Shown: piece by piece, positions 24,246-36,600 of the stretch
How positions within the stretch are numbered: the stretch's first letter is position 1
Layout of the letters: each line of letters begins with the position of its first letter
DNA from: Cerrena zonata
Taxonomy: Eukaryota; Basidiomycota; Agaricomycetes; Polyporales; Cerrenaceae
Direction of reading: 5' to 3'
DNA length: 64,000 nt
NCBI GenBank assembly: GCA_038087015.1
Contig: JASBNA010000031.1
Location: 372,001-436,000, forward strand
Translations under genes and position numbers: made by a program
The notes under the pieces: model-generated
Told to the model about the DNA's origin: nothing
What the model saw: only the letters and a program-made list of their open reading frames with translations
Database searches by the model: none

Positions 24246-26801
24246 ATGTGGTCAGCTCTGTTGAGAACTACCGTTCTTTCTGGTGCGTTGGTACCAGTTG
24301 CATATACTCAGATTTCTCCACCCGATTTTCCTCCTCTTCCTGTCCCAATCACGTCTGGTTACACTCAAACGGACTTGGATCAGTGTAAGTTGCTCCTTTT
24401 TCATGTTCCAGGCTTGTATCTGACCTTGGATTATAGTATGGCAGTCTGTTGAGCAGAGTGGTATCCCAGTCGTGAAGGCCAATATCACTCGGGTCCTAGA
24501 ACCTCTTGCGAATTTCTCCGTCGGTCCAGAACCACCACGATTCAGACCGGCATATTTGCAAGCTAACACAAGCAGCCTTAAACTTCCGAAAGGGTTCCTG
24601 TATGGGGTTTCCACGTCTGCGACTCAGGTTGAGGGTGTAGTCAAAGAAGGCGGACGCGGACCGAGGTAAGTACTAATGAAAGTAAAGTACGTCTCCGAGT
24701 TGATTATCTCCTCCTGACAACAGTAGCTGGGACTGGGTATGTCACAACGTTCCCTCCACTTGTAGTGGCCAAACGCCCGATGTGGTGGTAAACGAGTATT
24801 ATCTGTACAAACAAGACATTCAACGGGTCAAGGCTATGGGAGTAAACACGTTCAGTTTCTCGTTTGCGTGGTCTAGAATACTTCCATTTGGTGGCAAGGG
24901 CAGTCCTGTCAGCGAGGAAGGACTTCAATTTGTACGATTCTCTAAATGTATCTTTCCTATTCTTTCACTTACACCATTTTTAGTACGACAATTTCGTTGA
25001 CGAGTTATTGAAGAATGGGATCGAGCCTGTGGCTACTCTGTTTCACTGGTAGGTACTATCTCTGATTGACAGAACCGAAAACTCGCTAATCATCTATTTC
25101 CTTAGGGATACTCCCATCAATCTCATGTCCCAAGGAGGTTTCCTAAACCGCAGCATCGTGGAAGACTTCAATAACTATGCATCAATTGTCTTTCAGAGGT
25201 ACGGAAACAAGGTGAAGACATGGATTACCTTCAACGAGCCTCTCGTTAGTAGTTCTCTCCTCACCTGCATGTCGAAAACTTACAATCATTTATACCTAGG
25301 CTTATTGTGCAGTCTATTCTGTGAGTACTCTGACTAATCTTCAAATTGTTTTTCATAAAATTTCAGACCTTTCCTTTTGATCCTTCGCAAAAAGGTGGGG
25401 CCAGTGCGGCATTAACTCCGTTCATTTGTGCACCCAATGTACGATTCCTCCTCCATGTTCACTAGCAATACATTCAACGTCGTTATGTAGCTTATCGAGG
25501 CTCATGCTACCGCGGTTCAAACTTACCGTGGTCTCGTATCTCAAGGTAAGATCGCGAAGGGAAAGATTTCCATAAAACACGATGGACAAAAACCCGTACG
25601 CCTTCTTCCGATTTTGTTCATGATATGTTACTCAATTTGATATAGCTGCCCTTTGATCCCGACAGCGAAAGTGACCGTCAAGTTGCGGACCGCGTGGCTG
25701 ATTTCTTCCTCGGTATTTTCTCTCAACCTATACATGGCAAGTATATACCTCTTTTGTGGCCGTTCGTGTGGCTGATATCTCCATAGTCGATGGTAATTAT
25801 CCTCAAACTATTGAGGATTCATTTCCTCCAAGTGTCCTACGCCGTTTCACCGATGAGGAGAAGGCGATCATAATAGGGAGTGCCGATTTTTATGCTATTG
25901 GTACTGTTTCCGCACATAGTATGGAATCTTGATGTATGACACTGATCTTGCATGTTATTAGATGCGTACTCCATTGCGGTAGCAAAGACGGCACCCGGTG
26001 GCCTTGAGGCCTGCATCTCAGATATGAACAATATTAATTGGCCTAGTAAGTCTTGTCAATATTGAAACTGCTAGAGTATCGCATTCACTCAACTTTCGTT
26101 TCATGAAGTCTGTCAAGATACCGATGCTGTTGCACAGCACACTCGTGTGAATGGTTGGCCAATCGGTGCATCAGCTGACCCATTGGCTCCTCTGTAAATT
26201 CGTTTTCATAACCGAGTTTATGCCAGATTTCTAATCCGATTTGCTAGGTTCGATACGACTCAGCATATGAGGGGATTTTTCAAGTGGCTGTCAGAGAAAT
26301 ACCCCAGCCCTGGCGGACTATATATCACAGAGTTTGGCTTCGCCGAACCGGTGAGTTACCGTTTAGCATAACGTGATCCAGCTATATCTTACGATGTCGA
26401 AAGTTCGAAGCCTCGCTAACTGAGCTGTATCAAATAACTTGGGATGAGCGGCGTGCGAATTATCTTTTGGATTATCTCAATGAAGTATTGCTTGCTATAC
26501 ATGGTCAGTTTAAAAACAGTTGTGAATCCATTGCAAAACTAATGGAACTCACTACTAGAGGATAAAATTGACCTGAGAGGGGTGTTTGTCTGGACCCCTG
26601 TTGACAATTTGTATGTTATCTATCTTCACTCATTTGACGAAATCACCGGCGACCTAACTTCCGTTTAGCGAATGGGGTAGTGCCACCCGACAAAAGTTCG
26701 GCCTGCTGCACGTCAATTTCTCGGCACCGGGATTGGATAGAACGTACAAGATATCGTTCTTCCAAGTTCGGGATTTCTTCAGAGAGCATTTTTCCAACTG
26801 A
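24246..26801 (+). CDS. GH1 beta-glucosidase, extracellular, copy B
   Basis: Sixteen exons with the same boundaries as copy A: 24246-24384, 24437-24665, 24724-24931, 24984-25048, 25106-25244, 25300-25320, 25367-25438, 25491-25595, 25646-25736, 25787-25900, 25962-26045, 26109-26193, 26248-26350, 26404-26503, 26559-26610, 26669-26801; 579 residues. It has a signal peptide (LSGALVPVAYTQ), the barrel start [16 protein letters not shown], acid/base motif TWITFNEP, nucleophile motif [10 protein letters not shown] and C-terminal DNFEWG. The ninth intron starts with GC (G|GCAAGT) and is read as a GC-AG intron, since it restores the frame and matches the GT intron of copy A. Product and role are as for copy A; differences lie mainly in the N-terminal extension and loop around residue 240. 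No lesion is visible. Confidence 0.9.
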
Positions 26802-27539
26802 TACAAGTAATTTTTCATAGCTCCGAATTTCTCTGAATACGATACTTGCACGTTGCTACCTACACAAACAAGCATTTGATATATGTAGCACGTTGAATAG
26901 GTGCTACGAATACAATACACGCTGTATTCATACTACATTTTTCTACTCGCTACTCTTCAGCTATCCCCAAAGTCTTCGAAATTCGAGGCCTTCGGAAGTA
27001 GCTGGAAATACGGTATGTACATATCAGTACTTGTCTACTTGTGTTGTTACTCTTCAGGCCATTTTCTAACCCTATCTCTGTATAAATGGAAGGTGAGGAT
27101 AACTTCCAATGGGGTCTGAATCATACATGATATTGTACTAACATGTTATTCACAGCGTAAGTCTTGGGGATATTCTCTCGCTCGAACCACCTCCCTGACT
27201 CAAGATATATTCCTCTGGACGCAGCTTGGCTTCTCAGAATATCTTCTCTGACTCGACTCACTTTACGTCTTGTAATCTGGTGTGCCATGTATGTGCATGT
27301 CAAGTTGCAATAAGAAAGGTCGGAAGGAGTCTAAAGACGTCAAAGACCATCAAAGGTCCTCATAGACGAAAGCTGAGCACATTTGAAACGCCTGCCGACT
27401 CTCGGATTGAACGACGCTGACGAACATCCTTTAGGTCAATAGTTTAGACGGAAGCTAATTGAATGTGTATAACTCACCTGTTCGCAATATAAGCAGAGCT
27501 GCACCTCCTGGTTAATGAACATACCAGTTCGACAACGAA

Positions 27540-27945
27540 AAGGATTTATGCTGAACTCTTCGACATAGGTGCCTGTTACGTCGAGTTACGCATCGATACT
27601 TCCGATGTCCGTCATTTCCTTCTCTACTTCATTAACATCTCACGCGAGCTGCGCAAGTAGGTGTCATACGCCATATGTCCACATTGCACCCGGTCTAGAC
27701 AGATGCACCATCGAATGGTACCTCCCCAGTATACGGTGCTGTCCGTCCCGAGATTTTTTGCTCAGCCAGTTTTTCGTGATCTTGGTCTCGTCATCGGGCC
27801 TTCATTCCACCACAAATGAATTTCATCTTCCGGTCCGACCTGAGAAGTGAAATGTTGGTCACCTACGGGGATAGTCATCCAATTTCAGAAGGTACGTATA
27901 CAAGCCTTTTATGGAAGCAAGAGTTCTATCAGACAGTATTGAAGT
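27540..27945 (+). repeat. Dispersed repeat, block P copy 2
   Basis: Diverged copy of 23690-24045 on the same strand; runs directly into block S copy 2 without a gap. Confidence 0.6.
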
Positions 27946-28189
27946 ATTGTGTTTATCTCAACATGCCGCTATCAGAATATCGCGGGGCGACCCCTTGCAA
28001 TGTTCTAGTATCTGACATCGCTCATGCTAAAAGGGGTCTCAGGTAAATCGCAAAGTAAGTGTCAGCTGGTTGTCATTGGTCAACCTCATCCGAATCAAAG
28101 GAATGTATTCGGGCAAAATTGATTTCATTTCTAGAGCTCGTTGTGTATACTAATTGTTTGTCGGAACCACATTTCTAGTTTGCGAGATG
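27941..28189 (+). repeat. Dispersed direct repeat, block S copy 2
   Basis: Nearly identical to 23223-23481 on the same strand, 249 bp. A few substitutions and small indels separate the copies. Confidence 0.8.
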
Positions 28190-28264
28190 TGTGTAACATA
28201 TCTGAGTGGGCAGGTACTGAAGTAGTTCACTCTAGGTGGTAAGGATGAAGATAAAATTGACTAT

Positions 28265-29950
28265 TCAATCATGAGAAACAGGGTTGCATACATCAGGAAC
28301 ACCAACAGAATCCTGACTCGGGGTATCTACGTTAACTGAACCATCCTTCGGAACCACGACCATGGCATAATGCATATAAATGCTGTACTGGTCCCAGTTC
28401 CTGGATTCATTTCCTGTGTAACCAGGGCCTTCCGTATGCTGCAACGACCACAAGTCATATATACCCATCCGGAACAATGGAATTTCGCCACCAAGGTTCT
28501 TAAGCCATTGAATAGAAGGATCCCGCTCCAGAGCCAACTTATCGCCCAGAATAAAATCGAGATGCGTCTCGGTGAGTGGATATACCATCGCCCAGACTCG
28601 ATTAGCTTCGGGTTCATCGGCGTTGGTAGCGCAACTATTCTGGACAAACACCGGAATGACATGAACATCGACATCAGGCAGGCTACGAGCGACTTCGACA
28701 AGCATATGATCAAAGGAGGAGTGCTGCTTGACGTCTAGATGATACTCGTGTCGAAGCCCTATCGCGAACGGAGGTTTCAATGCCACAAGCGACTTTCGAA
28801 TAGCAAGCTTCAGCTTATCGCAGACAGAGTCTTTTGTCACAGCCTTTGTTGTCTTCTCTCTGTGAAAGATCTTGAAAGCTATAACGGCACGGAAACCTTT
28901 TTCGATAGCGTTGACTGCATGAGGCACGTCGGTGTAAAACACAACCCCCGAGCCATAGCGGGCAGACAGGTGCTCGCCTGCAATTTCGAACCTATCAGGG
29001 GGTTCAGTGGTATCACCCAGTCCGTACAGAAAAGTTCCAATAAGATCCTTTTCAGGGGTGTCCTTGTGGGACCGAAACTGACCACCAGGACCGTACAAGT
29101 GGATCTTATACGGTACCGCCCTGATATTGGCGGGGAGAAAGAAGCTTCCCCAGCACTTTTCAATTTCGGCAATGAGCTTTGGATCGACACTGAACTCGGA
29201 GGCGGGAATTTCCCTTGCATTGCGAACATTTGGATCGAATTCCGTTTCTTGAGTGTGGACATTACCGAAACCAGAGATTGCGGCGTGCTCGAAGATACGA
29301 GCAAGATCGGGATAATGACGATCCTTCCAATGGTATTCACAACCTGGCCTGGTTATCTCTAGCCGGTCTGGGCAGGAGAACTGTTGTCCAGATACATAAG
29401 TATGACATTTATCTGAGATCTTCCGGAGGTTCTCTGCATGAGACTGACAGAATCCATTTTCAGCTGCCAGGATTCATGTAGAAAACACACTTAAAACGTA
29501 CTATCATATCATCACTCAGAGAGCGCAGAACCTTGAAGCCGGATTCGTCGTCATTAAGAACATCATTGAGCTCTTCTTTGTCCCAAGTGTCAAAGGAGTC
29601 AAGGAACGAGTTCTCATGCTCCCTGATCGCAAAAATGTCATAGGCAAAAGAAGGAAACCCTGGATTGTCATCTAAAGCATTCTTGATGAGGCGTGCTGTT
29701 CGAATTCGTTCGCAAGGGAGAAAACGTAAAATTGGTTCTTCTGACCCCGTAGTTTCGGTGTTTCCAGAAATCTTCGGTTTCTTGGGTATCTGCTTGATAG
29801 ATGGGCTGGATAGTGGAGTACCAGTAGAACTAGAAGCACTTAGCTTACGCTTTGCGCTGGCAGCTGTAGCTTTGGGAAGATTGAGTCGAGCTCTGACTCA
29901 CTGAGAATGGCAAGGAAATACTTACTGTTCTGACCGAGACTATCTGACAT
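28265..29950 (-). CDS. 2OG-Fe(II) dioxygenase-like protein (prolyl-4-hydroxylase fold)
   Basis: Three exons in phase: 29950-29926, 29869-29502 and 29431-28265; 519 residues. A Ser/Thr/Lys-rich N-terminus precedes the core. The core shows KIHLYGPGGQFRSHKDTPEK, with the H-x-D iron ligands, then VVFYTDVPHAVNAIEKGFRA with the distal histidine and the arginine that binds 2-oxoglutarate. This arrangement is typical of P4H-like dioxygenases that are numerous in agarics; their substrates are mostly unknown. The C-terminal 200 residues are not recognised. No signal peptide is present, so the protein is likely cytosolic or nuclear. It is not the TET/JBP class that travels with some KDZ transposons. The donor at 29501 (GTACGT) is strong; its acceptor at 29432 is less certain. 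Confidence 0.8.
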
Positions 29951-32900
29951 GATGGTAGAGAAGTCAAAAGCCGACATCATCCATGGTTCGCTCAGTGGCG
30001 AAGGTTGCGAACGGGCGACGTAAACAACGCGTAAACAACGCGTCGGCTTTGTGGCTGACTAAGCTGTGACTTGTTGTGGCTCCGAATCTCCCCGAATATC
30101 TACGAGTACTTACGCATAATACATTCCAAAAATTGAAATCAACATCCATTATGATACTTGTAGGTTCTTGCCTACATAGACGAGCATTTTGCTATGCTTG
30201 GATAGGTGCTAATACGGATACACTGCATTCCTGCTGTGGAAACTCAATCTTCTGTTATTTGCTACTCTTCAAGCTTCAGTTGTCGCTACTGTGTCTTCGG
30301 ATTCCGGAAGTAGCCATAAATGCAGTATGTAGGCTTGCCGTAGACATTCGGTGAACAACTATGGACTTTCGTGGATACAGTGTGCGGTGCAAGGATACTT
30401 CTTACCAGTAATGTTCGGTCATTCCTCAAGCATCTGACCAGCCGGATTAGAATATGCCAAGAATGTCCCACCGCTCATTTTCTTCAATGAAGATGTAGCG
30501 CTGTCAGAGATAGAATCGAACGTCAAGACATATAGACAAGTTTTTCCACGCCGATATTTTTATCGCGGATCGACTAAACATGTTTATGATCCAGATCCTT
30601 GAAGCTCGGAAGACGGACGAGCGGGACATAGTAGACAGTGGGAAAGCCCTTTTCGCAGAGATGGTCTTTATGAGGTGTAACTGGAAATAGGCCTTTGAGA
30701 GGCTTGGGGTTATATTGATCGAAAATTTGGCCCCTATTGCGCGAGAAGTAAACAACTTGAAACTGGACGAGTACATTCTTGAATTTGTACCAGAATCGAC
30801 GCTAATATCTCGTTTATTATTTGTATCGTTAGGTATCAGAGTGAGGTAACGAGCATTATGCTAAGTTATACGTCACTGTTGACACAATACCATAGATTCA
30901 TGCGTTCAACGCTAACACTGGTATCTTTTCACTGGCCCTCTAATGGTGTCTCGATGATACTGGAGCTCGCTCCTGTTGTATGGATTGAGGTTATGGTATC
31001 TTCTAATCCATGACCTACGTAATAGCCCCGCTGACCCTGTGAAAGTGTTATCTTCCAAGCGCAACGGTAAGCTTCCTATTTTCCCCATACTGTAGTCTTA
31101 GTCACCATACTATCTGTAGGCGACATAAAGAAGTGGGTGAAGTTCAAGGCGAGAAAATACAACTCGTATCCACAATCACTGGGCTTCGACATGCCTGAAG
31201 TCCTCTGTGATGAATACGAGCAGAATACGGATGCCCTTATGCCATATTTGCAAGTTATTGCAGGCACACGGGGAGCAGTACGTTCTCAGACCCCTCAATA
31301 TCGATGTCCACCCGGAGGGAGCATTTTGTGAATGGTCGCTCCTCAGAAACGCAATACTCTGATTCGGTAAGTAGAGACAGCACTTCGACGTTCTAAATTG
31401 AGAGGTGTATGCTCTGTAAGCTGCCTCGCTCCAATAAGGGCTCTTCCTTCACAGGACTAGGTTAGAAATGAAGATATTCGGTTTTATAAGCCAAACAATT
31501 TATCGCGTTCGGAAGATCAGAGGTAAGCGTTGACTTGGGCAAATTTCTGTAAGGGATATGTCCATGCTATACCCCATACCCTAAAAAAAACCGAATATGG
31601 ATTGCACGAAGACGACCGATGCTCAGCCGCAAGCAAAGTTGTACAACGAGACTAACCGTCTGCTATACCTGTAGATCACAAGTTCACTTTACTTGAAATT
31701 ATACCAATTGCATGCTAGTACATGGGAACAGTCGATATGGAAGAGTTAGACACATTTCGCACCTTGTATTCGTTGTAATACCCCGTGCATCTCGCAAGGA
31801 CATTGTATACGCCGTCAATCATCGGGACTTCATTTCTGAGTTGGTCAGAGTATAAATGAAGAAGGTTCATTAGACTATTACGGTATCCTCAATGCCCACT
31901 CTGCACCCTTGAACTTTGTAAACCCAATCGACTGGCTCTTCCGCTGTTGGATGTTCCAGATTTTACTGCGTCCGTTCTAATTTCGCGACTTTTCGGATAT
32001 TACCATCGATGGAGAGACTTGAATGCTCGTAGAGAGGAGGTTCTTCCGGTCTATAGCCATCCGCGCCATGCTTAGCTCCAGAAAACTGTGATATCCGGGG
32101 AAATGAGTCATCTCCTAAATAGAGATAGGGAAGGCGGAATGTTACTGGTATGAGCCCCATTGAATTGCCAAGCTGTAAATATCCCACCTCGAGGTAGACA
32201 CATGTAGAGGAACGGACATCAGCCGTGTACGTCAGTCTATCATTTTGGAAACAGAAGCATTCTTGACGAAGCAATTGAAGAACTAGCTAGATATTGATAA
32301 TGTCTGGCTGACTCTGGTACTAATTGGGGGATGCGACAAGAGTGTGTCGATCTGATTATGATTAGATCTAATCATAATTCTTGCTCGATTTAGAGCAAGC
32401 ATCTCCCGGTCCAACTAGAGACACCCAAATTGCCTCAAGCGTCAAATACTGGCGCCAATTATCTTCGTGAGGTCCAACTTGGCACCCATTTTTCTGACGA
32501 TATGCAAGGTTGTGCTTGGTATTGTTTATACATGCTTGGTGGGCACTCCTTTGCGTTGAGACCTTGGACCAGCATGCTTATGTAATCGCAACCATCTATA
32601 CATCTAAAGCAAAGACGCATACCGAAAAAGGCAAGCGGGTGATTATGTCACTAAAGTTATTAGGTCATCACCGTATTTGGTAGGGATGGCTGTCTTGCGC
32701 GAAGCGCGGCCCGGAGGACGGGTGGTGATGCAGACGGGCACTCTTAAGTAAGTTGCAAAATAAAATAAAATACAGCACAACCTTAGACAGTAGAGATGTC
32801 ACTGTAGTAACAAGGGGGGAGATTTGGAACTCTATATCTACCATAACTGTGAGATGTTAGGTGTATTCTACTGCGTTGATGATTTTTTAGAAGGTGAAAT

Positions 32901-33317
32901 TACAGGATAGAAATAAGTAGTATATCAACTCAATAAATTTGGATATAATCTAAAATCCAACCTCTCAACAAGCACGGGCAAAGGGGGGGTGGAACCAATA
33001 TTTTTGGCCCGAGCATACATTATAAGCCAATCTGTCAAAATATTATTTCCATTAAAATTCCTCATACTTTGAAAAGTAGATAATTTAATCAGTACAAATA
33101 TAGTATACAAGGGCACACCGTGCCCTACTCAGAATAAATAATTTATTTCCAGAGGGCTGAAGGCCCTCTATGAATTATTTTCAGCAAGTGTCAGCTTGGT
33201 GTAGGCTGCGTTTGGGCTGCATATGACCATGGTGACCACAGGCGTTATATTCTAGTACTTACTGGGTGGTAGACAGCAAATGAATCGGGCAAGCCAAGAG
33301 CCATGCAGTGGCATATT
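29951..33317. other. 3.4 kb without a supported gene
   Basis: Only short unlinked frames are present (for example 31137-31331 plus and 32274-31963 minus). 30150-30335 is a diverged copy of 26850-27030. A perfect 24-bp palindrome lies at 32355-32378. A hairpin AGAGGGC/GCCCTCT lies near 33152-33170, and an AT-rich stretch occupies 32750-33180. It looks like decayed repeat sequence. Confidence 0.45.
32355..32378. repeat. Perfect 24-bp palindrome plus adjacent hairpin
   Basis: ATTATGATTAGATCTAATCA followed by TAAT equals its own reverse complement. It is followed at 32380-32397 by a TTGCTC/GAGCAA hairpin. Function unknown. Confidence 0.7.
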
Positions 33318-33325
33318 GTCGAGTC

Positions 33326-33365
33326 CAAGGGTCGTTCAAAACTGTAATCCATGAAATGTACCCCC
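33326..33365 (+). repeat. Left TIR of element 1
   Basis: Matches the reverse complement of 39064-39103 with a few mismatches; shared core AAACTGTAATCCATGAAATG. Confidence 0.85.
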
Positions 33366-33604
33366 TCCAACTGTCGAACAGGACCCCGGGTAGTCACCAA
33401 CCCTGGAACCCTTGAGGCGCGCAAACCACGCGCTGCTATTGGTCAGAGCAATCGCTACGTCATGTCAAGAAAATATGAGTACGATACAATGTATAGTAGT
33501 AGATACATCGAAGAAATATATATTATAAGCAATATGTCCGTAAGAACAGTGTTCATTATACAGCAAGAAGTATGATTCCAAGAATTAGATAGGACAATAC
33601 AAAC

Positions 33605-36600
33605 TTATGAAACTCTAATGCACTTGCGAGCATGAGGATTATCGTTGTGAACGGGTTCACATTGTGAAAGGAGAGTGGTCGTGGCTGGAACTGGGTATGG
33701 TCGGGAGCGAAGTGGTACAATCTCCTGAAGCTCGAAGTCAGAGACTGAGAGGACATCAACAAAGGGAGATGGAAGGTTCTGAGTGCGTTGGGATGAGTTG
33801 CTCCAGTGTGCCGGATGCACTGTTTGTATATGATGGAAGATATTGAATTTCCAGAATACAGGTCGACACTTAGTTTTTGGGTCGATATCACATATTGAGC
33901 AATGTATTGGAAGATTGGTGCATGGCTGTTGCTTAGATGACTTCTTGGCATTTCCGAGTTTGAACTCAGATGCGTAGGGACAAGACGAGATGACTTTGAA
34001 GGCATTGCGGGATTTCTTGAGGTCAATTGTGCATGTGTCACGACCACAAAACCCGCATGGCTGGCAATGTTGTATCTAATATGGGAACCGTAACTTAGGA
34101 AATAATCTGACAAATAGTAGACGACACGTACCTGCTCATGTAGTGAATTCTCCGGTACCCCGAGAAGACGGCACAAGATGTGCTGGCCTACGTGACTTCG
34201 CATTCGGTCAATCTCGATGGAAGCATGGCACTGGTGGCATTGGTATTTGCCTTCGGAACCGGATGCTAGCTTTGTGGTAATTGATCGAGACGCATTCTCG
34301 AGAATGAAACATGGTTGACAGGTTTGGGACCGGTAGGGGAATGCATTTTTCTCAGTACATCCGTGCTTATCAAGCACATTTGGCAAGAGGGGAGTATCCT
34401 CACCAGCAAAGAGCATAGATAATAGTTGTTGGAAGCAGTCCTGGCTGACTGATAGCGATGCAGGGAGTGCTTGGGCTAGTAATGATTCTTGAATATTCTT
34501 CGGCAAAATTGATGCAGCGATGGGAGGCATATCGAGGGTGTGAACAAGGTGGCCAGGAGCTCGAACCAAGAGTGAGGTTCGTGTTCCCAGCTGCGGTGAG
34601 TTTGCGGGTCTTTGTAGTTGTACAAACTTTCCCATCCAAACCCATTCAGGTTGACTTGGGCTTGGAATCGATGGCTCTAATTAATATAGATAATTTAAAT
34701 TTATGAAGTAATATCTCAAGAGACTTGTAGACATACCTATCTCTGGATCGTCTGAGTCAGTGCCCAAATCACTTTCACTGACCGGTACAATTTGCTCCAT
34801 ACAAAGCATCTGTCCTGTCACGACCACATCTGACTCCTTATCTTCTAGCTTATCGAGACTGACTTCTTCCACTCTCGCATTCTTGTAGGTGAGTGTTGTG
34901 ACCTTCATGATGCCTAGTGCAACCAAATCGCCAGAGCGGAATGGTGCAATTGCAGTGTCGCCGATCATGATTGTGCCTTCTCCAGGGGTGCAAGAACTAG
35001 TCGAGGTGGGTTTGCGGAAGTCTCGTGTATAGCCACGAACACGAAGAAGGTGATCAACACATAACTTAGGAAGTTTTGAACAGAATAGATAAGACATGAT
35101 CGAGGACTTGTGCACAGGCTTTGATCATCTTCCATCTTCGCTAGGAACCTCAAGCCAATCCTCATTGCTCTCGTCCGCAGTCTTGAGCTGACTGTTCTTA
35201 TCAAATCCAACAATAAGATTATTGGGGGAAAACCCGAAAGGATCACCTGCCAGTGAGTCCAAGGTTTGCACTGTATCCAGTTCTGGTACGTTCGCCTCAG
35301 CTTCTTCAACAGGTATTGAACAGTCTGGCTCCGCAGATACACCTGGATACTTCCCACCTCCATTGGGTAGCAAGAAGTCCACTCCTTGTTCGTCCAAGGC
35401 TGTGTTAATGTCAAATTTGACATTGAACTTCTTGAGACACTGTTGGGCAGCAACACAGCCAGAGTTCCATACGTTGTTGAGATGTACTCTCTCGACCACC
35501 ATGTCCCCCTTGAAGAACGTTGGACTAACATGGTCAATTCCTTCTCCCTCCGCGTACTTCAGTCTCCGATGTCCACGAGACCACTCTGGGTATTCGTCAT
35601 AGAGCTGTACAAGATCTCCCGCGGTTGAGAGCCATTGTGCGAGCTGTGAGATGTCACAATTTGAATCATGAGTTTGAGTGCGTACTTCAGCAAACATCTC
35701 CTCTAGACGATCGCTTGCAATCTGATATAGATAAAAGGGCTGTGAAGGGTCAAGAATTTGTTGTTGTGCGACACAAACAAATGCAGCCTTGACCATCGCT
35801 TGGATATCGCTGTAGAGCTGATTGGAGAGAAAGGAAGACCCATGCAGGTAGTAGAGGGCAAACAATAGGTGAGCGTGCTTCGATAGAAGTGTCAGCTGTT
35901 CTGGCAATGAGAGTTTAGGGTTGATATGTACGTCCAGAAGTGTGTTCCATAACTCCGCTTGCAGGCAGAAGGCATGATGAGTCGAAATATCGAGTGCAGT
36001 CATACCTGCAGTGTTGATGCTTCCAAGGAGGATGATTGCATGAAGGATTTTGACAGCATTTGGTACATTCTGATGATCTGCAGGGTCAAGGAGTTTTTCT
36101 ATATCAGCTTCAGCCAAGATAGGCAGCCGACGCAACCACTGTGTCAATAGTTGACGATTCATCGCCACTCCATTGATGAATGAACCTTCCGGGCTATGTG
36201 AATGTGTTGCAATTCCTATTGAAATATGCCATTAGGTGGTAAGTTGCTGTACTACTATCGAGATTTACAATCTACTCACGTTTTAAAACATGTTTACCAT
36301 CAGGTCCCATTACGATATCATAAACACCACACTCAAGGTTCAGTCCTTTAAGCGGTGAGAGTTTACGATAGATCTCTGATGAAGTCTGAAACTTTCTGAC
36401 CATCAATACCTTGTAACATCCACCACAAAGAGCTGTTCCGCCATCAGTGTCCACTGTCCATAACGGCCCATATTCATCCTCGCAGCAGCTATGCCAGTCG
36501 TTTATCACCTGGGTGAGTAATATGGCAAGCTCATTCCCACACTCCGCCTTGCATGATCCTGAGACACAAATAGGAAGGGGGTGGTAGTTGTCTGAGTCAT

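Larger units (their letters stand above)
26802..28264. other. Region downstream of GH1-B with repeated blocks
   Basis: No supported gene. 26850-27030 resembles 30150-30335 (shared features include ATAGGTGCTA, CTACTCTTCA and TTCGGAAGTAGC or close variants). Block P copy 2 (27540-27945) and block S copy 2 (27941-28189) follow. Confidence 0.5.

Noticed and set aside
28265..29950. TET/JBP-type dioxygenase linked to KDZ transposons
   Set aside because: The HxD context and distal His region fit prolyl-hydroxylase-like enzymes, and the gene lies well outside the KDZ element.
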